The notes beneath the pieces were generated by a model. It searched no databases. It was not told the origin of the DNA and saw only the letters and a list, made by a program, of their open reading frames with translations. Below are positions 24,906 to 34,020 of a DNA stretch of 64,000 bases, piece after piece. How positions within the stretch are numbered: the first letter of the stretch is position 1; each line of letters opens with the position of its first letter. The stretch lies in the NCBI GenBank assembly GCA_024655885.1, contig JANLFN010000011.1:1-64000 (forward strand), in the 5' to 3' direction. The DNA is from Eubacteriales bacterium. GTDB taxonomy: Bacteria; Bacillota; Clostridia; Acetivibrionales; JANLFN01. A program made the translations under genes and the position numbers.

Positions 24906-25838
24906 ATGTTTAAGAAAAAAATCTTAATTATAGATGATTCGGTGCTTATGGTCAGATACATAACGGATATTCTTCAAAATGCCGGTTATGAAGTGGTTTC
25001 AGCCTCTAACGGGCGGGAAGGCATAGCCAAGGTCAGAGAAGAGAAGCCCGACCTTGTCCTGCTTGACGTTGTTATGCCGGAAATCGATGGGTTCGAGGTT
25101 TGCAAAATATTAAGAGAGGACGACAGCAACAATTTAATGCCCATCATTATTCTCACTTCCCAGGGAAATGAAGATGACAAGCTTACAGGACTTGAGCTGG
25201 GGGCGGATGATTATATATTGAAACCCTTTAACCATAGGGAGCTGCTGAGCAGGGTCAGAAATACCCTTCGGCGGGTAGAAAGAAATAGAAGGGCCAACCC
25301 GCTTACGGGATTACAGGGAAATATAGAAATACAGACCGAAATCAACTACCGGATTGCCAAAAAGGCCGTTTTTGCGGTGATATATGCGGATCTGGACAAT
25401 TTTAAGGCTTACAACGACGTATACGGATTCGCGAGCGGCGACAGGGTCATTATTCTCACGGCAGATATCATTGCGGACAATGTCCACCAGTATGGGACAC
25501 CCGGTGACTTTATTGGGCATATCGGGGGAGATGATTTTGTCGTTATTACTGTTCCTGAAAATGTGGTCCAAACCTGTGAAGGCATCATCAGGGATTTTGA
25601 CCGTAAGATTCCGGAGCTATACCTGGAGGAGGACAGGAAGAAAGGGTATATAACCACCGCCAACAGGCAGGGAGAGGTTATTACATACCCCATCATGTCT
25701 ATTTCCCTGGCTGTGGTGACCAATGAAAACAGAGAGATCGAAAGTTACCTGCAGGCGGCTGAAATAGCCGCAGAGCTGAAGAAAAAGGCCAAAGCCGTCA
25801 ACAGGAGCGTCTACGTCAAGGATTGCCGCAGGGAATAG
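24906..25838 (+). CDS. response regulator with GGDEF-type output domain
   Basis: 310 residues. The receiver domain (1-120) has the acidic pair IIDDS, phospho-acceptor in LVLLDVVMPEIDGF, and LKPF with the conserved lysine. The output domain (130-300) is GGDEF-like: NPLTGL, IYADLDNFKAYNDVYGF and GGDDF in place of GGDEF. GGDDF can be active, and the D-x-D-x-F metal region is intact, so a c-di-GMP synthase is plausible. No RxxD inhibitory site precedes the GGDDF. GGAG-TTGAGGT precedes the ATG. No partner kinase is adjacent. Confidence 0.9.
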   Translation: MFKKKILIIDDSVLMVRYITDILQNAGYEVVSASNGREGIAKVREEKPDLVLLDVVMPEIDGFEVCKILREDDSNNLMPIIILTSQGNEDDKLTGLELGADDYILKPFNHRELLSRVRNTLRRVERNRRANPLTGLQGNIEIQTEINYRIAKKAVFAVIYADLDNFKAYNDVYGFASGDRVIILTADIIADNVHQYGTPGDFIGHIGGDDFVVITVPENVVQTCEGIIRDFDRKIPELYLEEDRKKGYITTANRQGEVITYPIMSISLAVVTNENREIESYLQAAEIAAELKKKAKAVNRSVYVKDCRRE

Positions 25839-25982
25839 GCCCTGAATTATAAAAAATTATGGTTCCCCCTCATTGTTTCAATTTTACACCTGCATTTCAT
25901 TAAAAGCTTTTGTTCCTTTTGCATATGTCCAACCTGTGTACGAATATCCATATAATAAAGCGACAAATACAGGCGGGATGTT

Positions 25983-26705
25983 ATGATTATCGTTGTCAGG
26001 AAGTATAATGCGGTACTGATTGCCCTTATTTTTTTACTGGTGTTCACTCTTTTTATGATTAATATATGGGATGGGAAGGCATTCCCGGCTGCAAAAGACC
26101 AGAACATGGACAGAACAGTATTGCTGGACCCCGGCCATGGGGGAGAAGACCCTGGAGCAGTGAGTGATTATAGCGGCGTCAAAGAAAAGGATATCAATCT
26201 TTTGATTGCCATGAAAGTAAAGGAACTTCTTGAGCGTGAAAATTACAAGGTGCTGATGACAAGAAGCGAGGATGTGCTTCAATACACCTCGGACACCGGA
26301 AATATCGTGCAGAAGAGAAGGGAGGACCTGCAGAGAAGAAAAAAAATGATGGACAGCGGGGATGCGGACATTGTGGTGAGCATACACCTGAATAAGTTTC
26401 CACAGACCCAATACCACGGGGCCCAGATCTTTTTTCCTCCCGATTCGGTTGAAAGCCGCAAGCTGGCTATGGATATCCAGAAAGCTATCCGTGAGACCGC
26501 CGACCCTGGCAATACCAGGGAGGCGCTTGTAAAAAAAGAACCGATTATTATTTTGAAAGACAGCAAAACCACAACGGTGATTGTGGAATGTGGATTTTTA
26601 TCAAACCCGGAGGAGGAGAAGCTGTTGAGGACCGGGGAGTACCAGGAAAAGCTGGCGCTGGCCATCAAGAATGGAATTGCGGCCTTTTTCGAAGAACGGC
26701 ATTGA
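25983..26705 (+). CDS. cwlD: N-acetylmuramoyl-L-alanine amidase CwlD-like
   Basis: 240 residues: an N-terminal signal anchor (residues 9-28), then an Amidase_3 domain with zinc ligands in LLDPGHGGEDPG (His), the Glu in VKEKDINL and VVSIHLN (His), and the catalytic Glu in VIVECGFLSN. Size and single-domain layout match CwlD, which with PdaA makes muramic-delta-lactam in the spore cortex. It fits the spore-forming context. CATATAATA at about 25950 could be the -10 of a sporulation sigma promoter, but the -35 spacing did not fit sigma-E or sigma-G well. Confidence 0.88.
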   Translation: MIIVVRKYNAVLIALIFLLVFTLFMINIWDGKAFPAAKDQNMDRTVLLDPGHGGEDPGAVSDYSGVKEKDINLLIAMKVKELLERENYKVLMTRSEDVLQYTSDTGNIVQKRREDLQRRKKMMDSGDADIVVSIHLNKFPQTQYHGAQIFFPPDSVESRKLAMDIQKAIRETADPGNTREALVKKEPIIILKDSKTTTVIVECGFLSNPEEEKLLRTGEYQEKLALAIKNGIAAFFEERH

Positions 26706-26710
26706 GGCTC

Positions 26711-28633
26711 TTAGAACAGCCCTTCTTTTTCGTTGGAAAGCGCTTCCCAGAGGCTGTAGAGCTCTTCCAGCCGGTCCTTCAGGCCCACCTGCTCATCGTG
26801 AAGCGCCGTAAGCCGGATGTGGTCGGTATAGATTTCCTCCAAGCACATCAGGGCTTCAATTTCCTTCAGGCGGCCGTCGATTTTGTCTATTTCCCGCTCG
26901 GCATCCTCCAGCTGCTTTTCAAGTTTTCTCTGCCTGGCTTTGCTCTCTTTATTTTCTATATACTCAAGTTTTGAACGGGTAGGGGCACTTTCGCTCAAGC
27001 CGCCCTGTGCGCTGTTGTTTGGCAGTTTCCTGTGATCCATGTAAAAAAGGTAATTTCCCTTGTAATCCACCAGGGAGGTGCCGTCAAACTCAATGATTCT
27101 GGTTGCAAGTTTTTTTATAAAGTACCTGTCATGAGAAACGGCAAGGATGGTTCCGTCAAAGTTTAAAAGGGCATCCTCCAGAGCTTCTCTTGAATTTATG
27201 TCCAGGTGGTTTGTGGGTTCGTCCAATAGGATGAAATTGGCCTCGGACAGAATCAGCTTTAAAAGCGCCACCCGGCTTTTTTCACCGCCGCTTAAGCCGG
27301 ATATGGGCTTGAATACGTCCTCTCCCTTAAACAGGAATGAAGCCAGCATGTTTCTAAGCTGTGTTTGTGTTATTTTGGGGTTGGAGCTCCACACCTCTTC
27401 AATGACCGTATTGAGCTCATTCAAGTTTTCTTGTTCCTGGTCGTAATAGCCAATGTGGATGTTATGGCCGTACTCAAAACTCCCGGAGGTTTGCTCCAGC
27501 CGGCCTGAAAGTATTTTCACCAGGGTGGACTTTCCGCACCCGTTGGGCCCTAAAAGGAATACCCGTTCTTTTTTATATAAATTGAAATTGATGCGGCTGA
27601 AAAGAGTTTTTCCCGGGTATTCCTTCGTAAGATTTTCCACAAACAGTACGTCGTTCCCGCTGATGATACCGCTTTTAAACTTAATCCTGATTTTACCGGG
27701 AAGCGCTTTGGGCTTCTCTATCTTATCCATCCTGTCAATGGCTTTTTGCCTGCTCTCGGCGGCGATAATATTCCTTTCCCTGTTCCACCTTTTTTGCTGC
27801 TCAATAAAGGCCTCCAACCGGGCAATTTCTCTTTGCTGCATCTCGTAATGCTTTTGCTGGATATCCCTTTCAACGGCCTTCTGGCTAACATAGGCGCTGT
27901 AATTTCCATCGTATACTTTGCACCTGCAGTTTTCGAGTTCGATGGTTTTGTGGGTTACGGCGTCCAGGAAATACCTGTCATGGGAGACCAGCACAATGCT
28001 TTTCCCATAGTTTTTTAAAAATTCCTCAAGCCATTCCAAAGCTTGGATATCCAGGTGGTTGGTAGGCTCGTCCAGGAGCAGTATATCGGGCTCTTCCAGG
28101 AGCAGCCTGGCCAGTGCCAGCCTTGTCTTTTGTCCACCGCTCAAAGCCTGCACCTTCAGCTCAAATTCCTCATCCCTGAAGCCAAGGCCCTTAAGGACAC
28201 CTCTAACCTTGCTGTTGTACTCATATCCGCCGGAATAGGAAAATTTATCTGCCAGGACAGAATACTCCTTCATAAGGGAGGACAGAACGGCGCCGTCTTT
28301 TTCGGTGCTTATCCTGCTCTCCAGCTGCTTCAGCCTTTTTTCCATTTCAATTAATTCCGAGTATACCCGCATCAATTCATCCCACAGGCTCCGGGATGAG
28401 TCAAGGCCTGTATTCTGCTCAAGGTAGGCCAATTTGTGCCTTTTTGACGTAAATACCTCTCCTGCATCCGGCTTCAGTATTCCCGCAATTATTTTTAGAA
28501 GGGTGGTTTTGCCTGCCCCGTTAACTCCTACAATCCCCACTTTTTCGGAGTCCTGTATGTTGAATGTAATGTCCTCAAGGATCTTAACGGTTCCGAAGGA
28601 CAAAGATATATTTTTACAGCTCAATAGAATCAT
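26711..28633 (-). CDS. ABC-F family ATPase (YdiF-like)
   Basis: 640 residues from the ATG at 28633 (GAGGT five bases upstream); a longer frame lacks a site. Two ABC cassettes: Walker A GVNGAGKTT and GPNGCGKST, signatures LSGGQKTRLALARLL and LSGGEKSRVALLKLI, and DEPTNHLD twice. The linker between them (residues 225-310) is basic, and the last 80 residues are a coiled coil. There are no membrane segments, as expected for ABC-F proteins, which act on the ribosome in translation or antibiotic protection. Its stop lies 5 bases from the convergent cwlD stop. Confidence 0.93.
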   Translation of the reverse strand: MILLSCKNISLSFGTVKILEDITFNIQDSEKVGIVGVNGAGKTTLLKIIAGILKPDAGEVFTSKRHKLAYLEQNTGLDSSRSLWDELMRVYSELIEMEKRLKQLESRISTEKDGAVLSSLMKEYSVLADKFSYSGGYEYNSKVRGVLKGLGFRDEEFELKVQALSGGQKTRLALARLLLEEPDILLLDEPTNHLDIQALEWLEEFLKNYGKSIVLVSHDRYFLDAVTHKTIELENCRCKVYDGNYSAYVSQKAVERDIQQKHYEMQQREIARLEAFIEQQKRWNRERNIIAAESRQKAIDRMDKIEKPKALPGKIRIKFKSGIISGNDVLFVENLTKEYPGKTLFSRINFNLYKKERVFLLGPNGCGKSTLVKILSGRLEQTSGSFEYGHNIHIGYYDQEQENLNELNTVIEEVWSSNPKITQTQLRNMLASFLFKGEDVFKPISGLSGGEKSRVALLKLILSEANFILLDEPTNHLDINSREALEDALLNFDGTILAVSHDRYFIKKLATRIIEFDGTSLVDYKGNYLFYMDHRKLPNNSAQGGLSESAPTRSKLEYIENKESKARQRKLEKQLEDAEREIDKIDGRLKEIEALMCLEEIYTDHIRLTALHDEQVGLKDRLEELYSLWEALSNEKEGLF

Positions 28634-28810
28634 TTTTACCTCGAAAGCCTTTACATTCGCATCTCCCATATGTAGTGCAAAGAAAATCATTGAATTCCTC
28701 GAAATGGTTTTTTCCGGCCGCCGCCGGACAGCAGCCGTAAACCGGGCAAATACCGGATATTATGCATTTCAACGTATACATTGTAGCAGAAAGCCGTATA
28801 AGTAGCAATA

Positions 28811-28839
28811 TTGACAGTAAAAAAACAACAGTATATAAT
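28811..28839 (+). promoter_or_regulatory. consensus sigma-A promoter of rex
   Basis: TTGACA (28811-28816), 17-base spacer, TATAAT (28834-28839): both boxes perfect. The leader to rex is about 155 bases. Confidence 0.9.
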
Positions 28840-28849
28840 CACATTATTA

Positions 28850-28887
28850 CTAGGATTGAATATGCTGACTAGAATTGAATATGTTGA
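28850..28887 (+). repeat. tandem 19-base repeat in the rex leader
   Basis: Two adjacent copies of CTAG(G/A)ATTGAATATG(C/T)TGA start near the transcription start. Function unknown. Confidence 0.6.
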
Positions 28888-28998
28888 AGAATTTATGAAA
28901 TAGGTAAAATACGCCATGCGTGCTCAATATCAGCCGAAAAAACAACAAGGTTTCGTAAATCCTAGAGGACCATATTTTGCTTTTTAGGGGTGAAGACG

Positions 28999-29649
28999 AT
29001 GAATTCGAAAAAAAAGGTGTCCATTGCGGTTGTTAGACGTCTCCCGAGATATTACAGGTATCTTTCGGATTTGCTTGAACTTGATATAACGAGGATTTCT
29101 TCAAAGGAGCTCAGCGCCAGGATGGGTATTACGGCATCCCAGATCCGGCAGGATTTGAACTGCTTCGGCGGCTTCGGGCAGCAGGGCTACGGCTATAATG
29201 TAGAATCCCTTTTTAATGAGATAGGAAATATCCTTGGGCTAAACAATAAATTTCAAATGATCATTATCGGTGCAGGGCATATGGGCCAGGCCCTGGCCAA
29301 TTACTCCAACTTTGAAAAGAGGGGCTATAAACTGGTGGGCATATTTGATGTTGACCCGGGGCTCATCGGCAAAAAAATCAAAAACATAGAAATAGAGCAC
29401 TACGATAAACTGGAAGAGTTTGTGAAGCACCACAGGGTTGACGTAGCCATACTCAGTGTGCCTTACGACCGCACGCGGATGGTGGCCGACAAGGTTGCAA
29501 GCCTGGGAATTAAAGGTTTATGGAATTTTTCTCCCATGGATTTAAAAATCCCTTATGATGTGGTTATTGAGAATGTGCACTTGAGTGACAGCTTAATGGT
29601 ATTGGGATACCGGTTGAATGAAAAATTTAAGTGTAAAAAAAATAAGTGA
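28999..29649 (+). CDS. rex: redox-sensing repressor Rex
   Basis: 216 residues from the ATG at 28999 (AGGGG eight bases upstream; a GTG at 28990 is inside that site). The N-terminal winged helix (RRLPRYYRYLSDLLELDITR, ARMGITASQIRQDLNCFGGFG) is followed by a Rossmann NAD(H)-binding domain with IIGAGHMGQALANY. Rex leaves DNA when the NADH/NAD ratio rises, derepressing fermentation, hydrogenase and alcohol genes. TGTTAA-type repeats before the hydrogenase operon at 36.5 kb are plausible targets. It is monocistronic, with a terminator overlapping its stop codon. Confidence 0.96.
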   Translation: MNSKKKVSIAVVRRLPRYYRYLSDLLELDITRISSKELSARMGITASQIRQDLNCFGGFGQQGYGYNVESLFNEIGNILGLNNKFQMIIIGAGHMGQALANYSNFEKRGYKLVGIFDVDPGLIGKKIKNIEIEHYDKLEEFVKHHRVDVAILSVPYDRTRMVADKVASLGIKGLWNFSPMDLKIPYDVVIENVHLSDSLMVLGYRLNEKFKCKKNK

Positions 29650-29675
29650 CCTTAGCGTATAAGGTCACTTTCTTT
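29644..29675 (+). terminator. rex terminator
   Basis: AAGTGACCTTA (29644-29654) pairs perfectly with TAAGGTCACTT (29660-29670), then TCTTT. The rex TGA lies inside the stem. Confidence 0.85.
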
Positions 29676-29761
29676 AAGGGCTAATCTTTAACTATAGGGC
29701 CACTGCTTAAACCGGCAATATTTTCAATTCATAAAATGCTGTGAATATGGCCTAGGCATGG

Positions 29762-29804
29762 AGTGACAAAACTATTTTTTGGGTAATAAAATAGTTTTGT
29801 CACT
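29762..29804. terminator. 17-bp perfect hairpin at the aroA stop
   Basis: AGTGACAAAACTATTTT (29762-29778) is perfectly complementary to 29788-29804 across a 9-base loop, and the aroA stop codon is in one arm. The T/A tracts are inside the stem rather than after it, so it could also protect the 3' end or bind a protein. Confidence 0.7.
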
Positions 29805-31077
29805 AAAGCCTGTTTAAAGTCGCAAAGAACTCAGGGAAAACAATATCCACAATCTGGGCTTTTCTTATCATAGTTTCACCCTCTGCGGCGAGTCCTGCAA
29901 TAGACATGGCCATGGCAATAGCATAATCGTTATAGCTTTCTATGATTGTACCCCTTAGGGGCTTGCCCCCTTCAATCACCATCCCGTCCTCGGTTTCGTG
30001 CACAGAGGCCCCCATTTTGGACAACTCGGTGCACAGCGCTTTTATCCTGTTTGACTCCTTGATTTTGTAACCCTTCAGGTCTTTGATCACCGTTGTCCCC
30101 TTTGCGAGAGCGGCGGCGATGGCAATAACCGGAATTTCGTCAATAAGCCTGGGAATGATTTCGCCTTCAATGGTCACGGCATTTAATGAAGAACTGGAGA
30201 CTCTTATATCTCCTACCTTTTCATTGCAAACGCTTCTTACATTCTCAACCTCTATCTTTGCCCCCATGGACCTGTATACATCCAGAATACCTGTCCTGGT
30301 GGGATTTACACCTACATTTTTGATCACAATGTCCGAATTGGGCACCAAAAGTCCTGCCGTAATAAAATAGGACGCAATAGAAATGTCCCCCGGAACTTCT
30401 ATGTGCTGTGCGTACAAATTCGCAACCGGGTGGCTGGTTACACTCAGATTGTCAATTTTAATGTCTGCGCCGAAATTGTTCAGCATCAATTCGGAATGGT
30501 CCCTGGACTTAAAAGTTTCCGTGACTGTGGTTTCACCTTCCGCATATAGTCCGGCGATGATCAGCGGCGACTTTATATAGCTGCACAGGGGAGGGAGTTC
30601 ATACTGTATTCCCTTGAGCTTTGACGGAGAAATATAAAGGGGACAGAAATTCCCATCCTCCCGGCCGTTTATGTTCGCACCCATCTGTCTGAGAGGCTTT
30701 ACAACCTTTCCCACTGGCTTTTTTTGGGACGGCTCGCTCCTGTTGACGGTAGAGCTGAAAGGCTGGCCTGCCAGGACTCCCAGCAGCAGCCGGATGGTTG
30801 TGCCTGACCTCCCGGTGTTTAGCGGGGCCGCCGGAGGTTTTAAGCCATAAAGGCCTTTGCCGTGCACTTTTACCTTATTATTGGGTAAAATATCTATTCC
30901 CACCTGCATTTTTCTGAAGCAATCAATGGTGCTCAAACAGTCCTCACCTAAAAGAAATCCGTCGATTTCGGTGGTCCCCAGTGCCAGGGAGCCGAACAGT
31001 ATGGCCCGGTGGCATATGGATTTATCTCCGGGTACGGTAATTTCACCTTTCATCGAATTTCTTTGTCCGATCAGCAT
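29803..31077 (-). CDS. aroA: 3-phosphoshikimate 1-carboxyvinyltransferase (EPSP synthase), divergent active site
   Basis: 424 residues from the ATG at 31077 (GGGGGG about eight bases upstream). It makes EPSP from shikimate-3-phosphate and PEP. DKSICHR (K19, S20, R24), D313 in RLIDEIP, E341 and R344 in KESNRI are canonical. However, the RP motif is QKKPV (K120 for Arg124 of E. coli), S-x-Q is CSY (Tyr167 for Gln171), and the conserved D-H-R-I-A-M is D-Y-A-I-A-M (A386 for Arg386). Two of the three PEP-binding arginines are thus replaced. It is last of an aroF-tyrA-aroA unit, 100 bases after tyrA, so a shikimate role remains likely. Activity may be altered. Confidence 0.85.
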   Translation of the reverse strand: MLIGQRNSMKGEITVPGDKSICHRAILFGSLALGTTEIDGFLLGEDCLSTIDCFRKMQVGIDILPNNKVKVHGKGLYGLKPPAAPLNTGRSGTTIRLLLGVLAGQPFSSTVNRSEPSQKKPVGKVVKPLRQMGANINGREDGNFCPLYISPSKLKGIQYELPPLCSYIKSPLIIAGLYAEGETTVTETFKSRDHSELMLNNFGADIKIDNLSVTSHPVANLYAQHIEVPGDISIASYFITAGLLVPNSDIVIKNVGVNPTRTGILDVYRSMGAKIEVENVRSVCNEKVGDIRVSSSSLNAVTIEGEIIPRLIDEIPVIAIAAALAKGTTVIKDLKGYKIKESNRIKALCTELSKMGASVHETEDGMVIEGGKPLRGTIIESYNDYAIAMAMSIAGLAAEGETMIRKAQIVDIVFPEFFATLNRL

Positions 31078-31179
31078 TTTGCATTCCCCCCTTAAAGTAT
31101 GGCCGGTGCTTTTTAACATAAAAACATTATCTTCCGCGGGTTAAAATGTTAAAATGCCCTTTCTTTGGCCAATAGCCTG

Positions 31180-32280
31180 TTACCTGTTTCTATATACTTT
31201 ATAACCTCTATTGCTAAGTAAATCAAATGCAAAATTTTCACTTTCGGCATCGGGTAAGGTGATTGTCAGGCACCCCTGCTCAAATTCCCTGCTGTTGGAC
31301 ACATTGATGTTTTTAATATTTATGCCGTTCTGCCCCAGCAGTGTGGCGATTTCTCCTATGATACCGGGCTTATCCACAACATCTACCGCAATCTCGTATA
31401 AGGGGTATAGCAAGCTCTTTTTGCCTTCAGCCAAATTGTCCCGGTAAATTTTGGAGGATTCAAAAAAACTGTAAATTTTTTCTGAATCGTCCTTTTCCAT
31501 ATATTCGTTAAATTCCTTCAGAATTTTCATATAACCGTCTAAAATTCCCATAATATGCCGCTTGTTGCTTAATACTATACTCTCCCATATCCCCGGGCTT
31601 GAAGAGGCAATCCTTGTGATGTCTTTAAATCCTCCGGCGGCAAGAATTTGCATTTTGCCGTCGGGGGAGTCGGTTTCCTTCACCATGTTTACCAGGGCGG
31701 CGGCTATGATATGAGGCACATGGCTTACGCTTCCCGTCACCCGGTCATGTTCGCCGGCTTCCATTACAAGAGGGATGCCGCCTATGCCTCTCACCAGCTC
31801 GGTCATGCATTTCAGCGCACTGTCGTCGGTGCTTTTACCCGGTGTTAAGATATAATATGCATTTTCGAAGAGATGTGCGAAGCTGGCCGAGTAACCTTCC
31901 TTTTCGCTGCCTGTCATGGGGTGTCCTCCCACGAACCGCGGAGGCTCCCGCATTCCGTTGATGCAGCCGAGGATTTCTGTTTTGGTGCTGCACACATCTG
32001 TGACGATACAGCCTGGTTTTACCTTGGAGGAAATTGTCTCGAGATACTCTAGGGCCTTTTTTACGGGAGTACACAGGAATATGATGTCTGCATTCCAGAC
32101 ATATTCATTCACTTCGGTAAAACCCCTTGCTACGGTTTTATCCTTCACGGCCTGTTCAATGGACCCGGTATTTAAATCTACGGCTGTAATATCGTAAATT
32201 CCCAGCCGCTCGCTCAAGGCTTTCGCAAGAGAGCCGCCAATAAGCCCCAGTCCTATGATGGCAATTTTTTTATCCCCCAT
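31180..32280 (-). CDS. tyrA: prephenate dehydrogenase with C-terminal ACT domain
   Basis: 366 residues from the ATG at 32280. It oxidises prephenate to 4-hydroxyphenylpyruvate for tyrosine. The N-terminal Rossmann motif is AIIGLGLIGGSLAKAL; VGGHPMTGSEKEGY and SVSHVPHIIAAALVN carry the conserved catalytic His residues. Residues from about 295 form an ACT domain (IAVDVVDKPGIIGEIATLL), the usual site for tyrosine feedback. The start overlaps the end of aroF by 11 bases, so translation is coupled. Confidence 0.95.
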   Translation of the reverse strand: MGDKKIAIIGLGLIGGSLAKALSERLGIYDITAVDLNTGSIEQAVKDKTVARGFTEVNEYVWNADIIFLCTPVKKALEYLETISSKVKPGCIVTDVCSTKTEILGCINGMREPPRFVGGHPMTGSEKEGYSASFAHLFENAYYILTPGKSTDDSALKCMTELVRGIGGIPLVMEAGEHDRVTGSVSHVPHIIAAALVNMVKETDSPDGKMQILAAGGFKDITRIASSSPGIWESIVLSNKRHIMGILDGYMKILKEFNEYMEKDDSEKIYSFFESSKIYRDNLAEGKKSLLYPLYEIAVDVVDKPGIIGEIATLLGQNGINIKNINVSNSREFEQGCLTITLPDAESENFAFDLLSNRGYKVYRNR

Positions 32281-33295
32281 GCGTGAACTCTCTTCCGACG
32301 ATTTCCGCAATCCTGCTTATATCCCTGCACAGGATATCAAAGTCTCCCGGTGTTATTTGCTGGGCCGCATCCGATAAAGCGCATCTGGGATTGGGGTGAA
32401 CTTCGATGATCAATCCGTCCGATCCGGCTGCGATGGCAGCTTTTGAAAGGGAAAGAATGTACTGGGATTTTCCCGCCGCATGACTCGGGTCTACGATGAT
32501 GGGAAGATGGCTCGAATTCTTTATCACCGGTACCGCACTTATATCCAGGGTGTTTCTCGTGGCGGTCTCAAATGTCCTTATTCCTCTTTCGCACAGGACT
32601 ACGTTGTAATTTCCTTCATTCATTATATATTCTGCCGCGTTAAGCCATTCATCAATGGTTGTGGAAGGTCCCCGCTTCAATAAAACCGGCTTCATGGAGC
32701 GTCCTACCTCTCTTAAAAGTTGAAAGTTCTGGACATTCCTGGCCCCGATCTGAAACATGTCTACATAGAGGTCCGCTATTTCAACAGCCCTTTCGCTGGT
32801 GACTTCACTGATTGCCAATAGACCTGCAGCCTCTTTTGCTTCCTTTAAAAGCTTCAAGCCCTCTTCTTCGAGACCTTGGAACGCATAGGGGGATGTTCTG
32901 GGTTTAAAAGCGCCGCCTCTTAGGAATTGAGCGCCTGACTTTTTTACAGCCATGGCGGCTTCAAAAATTTGTTCACGGCTTTCGATGGCACAGGGGCCAG
33001 CCATGATTACCAGTTCCTTGCCGCCGATTTTTACCCCCTTCACGTCGATGATGCTGGGCTCGGGCTTGAAGGTTTTGCTGGCAAGCTTATACGATTCAAC
33101 AATGGGTACGGTTTTTTCAACTCCAGGCATTAATTCGATGGGAATGTCGTTAAGCAGCCTTTTATCCCCTATCACGCCGATGATGGTCCTTTCCATGCCC
33201 CTGGATATATGAACTCCCAAGCCCAGGGATTCAAGGGCCTTTGAAACTTCCGAAATTTCGCTGTCCTGACAGCCGGGTTTCATTACGATAACCAT
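32270..33295 (-). CDS. aroF: 3-deoxy-7-phosphoheptulonate (DAHP) synthase
   Basis: 341 residues, the short type I-beta enzyme with an N-terminal ferredoxin-like regulatory domain (residues 1-70), as in Thermotoga. It condenses PEP and erythrose-4-phosphate, the entry step of the shikimate pathway. Core motifs are IMAGPCAIESREQI (near 95), GGAFKPRTSPYAFQG, LKRGPSTTIDEWL and PIIVDPSHAAGKS with metal ligands. AAGGAAGG lies eight bases before the ATG. It leads the operon; a promoter is at 33471 and a stem-loop lies in its leader. Confidence 0.96.
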   Translation of the reverse strand: MVIVMKPGCQDSEISEVSKALESLGLGVHISRGMERTIIGVIGDKRLLNDIPIELMPGVEKTVPIVESYKLASKTFKPEPSIIDVKGVKIGGKELVIMAGPCAIESREQIFEAAMAVKKSGAQFLRGGAFKPRTSPYAFQGLEEEGLKLLKEAKEAAGLLAISEVTSERAVEIADLYVDMFQIGARNVQNFQLLREVGRSMKPVLLKRGPSTTIDEWLNAAEYIMNEGNYNVVLCERGIRTFETATRNTLDISAVPVIKNSSHLPIIVDPSHAAGKSQYILSLSKAAIAAGSDGLIIEVHPNPRCALSDAAQQITPGDFDILCRDISRIAEIVGREFTHGG

Positions 33296-33400
33296 ATTCT
33301 TAGCCTTCCTTTCTACAATTCTACAAAAATAAGACCTTGCACCAAAAAATTCTTCTTTCCGTCCTACCGTTTTACAATGTTAAAAATAAATACACTCCCC

Positions 33401-33449
33401 CCGTCATTGTGTCCTGCTTTAATGCATGCAGGACCCATAGCCATGACGG
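33401..33449 (-). promoter_or_regulatory. two-tier stem-loop in the aroF leader
   Basis: Outer arms CCGTCAT (33401-33407) and ATGACGG (33443-33449) enclose GTCCTGC/GCAGGAC (33411-33417/33428-33434). It lies in the 165-base leader between promoter and aroF. No T-box motif is present. It may be an attenuator or a protein-binding RNA. Confidence 0.55.
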
Positions 33450-33470
33450 CTGTTGAAAATATACAACTTA

Positions 33471-33499
33471 AATTTACAATGATAAAGTTTAAATGTCAA
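33471..33499 (-). promoter_or_regulatory. sigma-A promoter of aroF-tyrA-aroA
   Basis: Minus-strand TTGACA (33499-33494), 17-base spacer, TAAATT (33476-33471). Confidence 0.75.
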
Positions 33500-34020
33500 T
33501 AAAATGTTCGGTTGTTGATAAAAAACTATTTAACTATTTTTAATAAATGATATAATATAGATGCTGCTTTTTCAAAATGCATAGGAAATCAGATTTCTTC
33601 TCAATTTTTTTCACAAGTGTTTCCGGCAGGCTTTAATTACCTTAAAATACTTGATTGCCGCTGAGAGCATTTTTAGGGAAGCAGCCTTAATTTGTTTTTT
33701 CAACATGTTGCTTTATTTTTACTGCCAAGATATATTAAAAAATTGCTGGTTTTCCTTTGAATTAAAAACCTGGCTTTAACCGGACAACTATGTATTTTTT
33801 TCCTCCAATGAGGCATGATATACTTGACAGCGGAAAATGGGGCTTTAGCCTTCGGCAGGGTAAAAAGGTGAAAGTGTGTAAACCTTTTTGAATATAGACC
33901 GGGCAGTGTCACAGCAAGTCGGTCAAAATCAGGTGACCTTGTCCGTTACAACTGCGGCAGCAATTTTGCAATATACGGTTCAAATTATCAACAGGAATAA
34001 ATACAAGGGGGAATATTTAT
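33500..34020. other. 520-base gene-free stretch before the EF-G paralogue
   Basis: No coding gene is visible. TTGACA at 33824 has no matching -10 box. A hairpin AAAAAGGT/ACCTTTTT (33862-33869/33882-33889) could terminate a leader, and GACCG/CGGTC arms around 33897-33925 suggest further structure. I do not recognise a known riboswitch. Confidence 0.5.

Noticed and set aside
33296-34020. Riboswitch or T-box before aroF or the EF-G-like gene
   Set aside because: No T-box core and no known riboswitch signature was found on either strand; only generic hairpins are visible.
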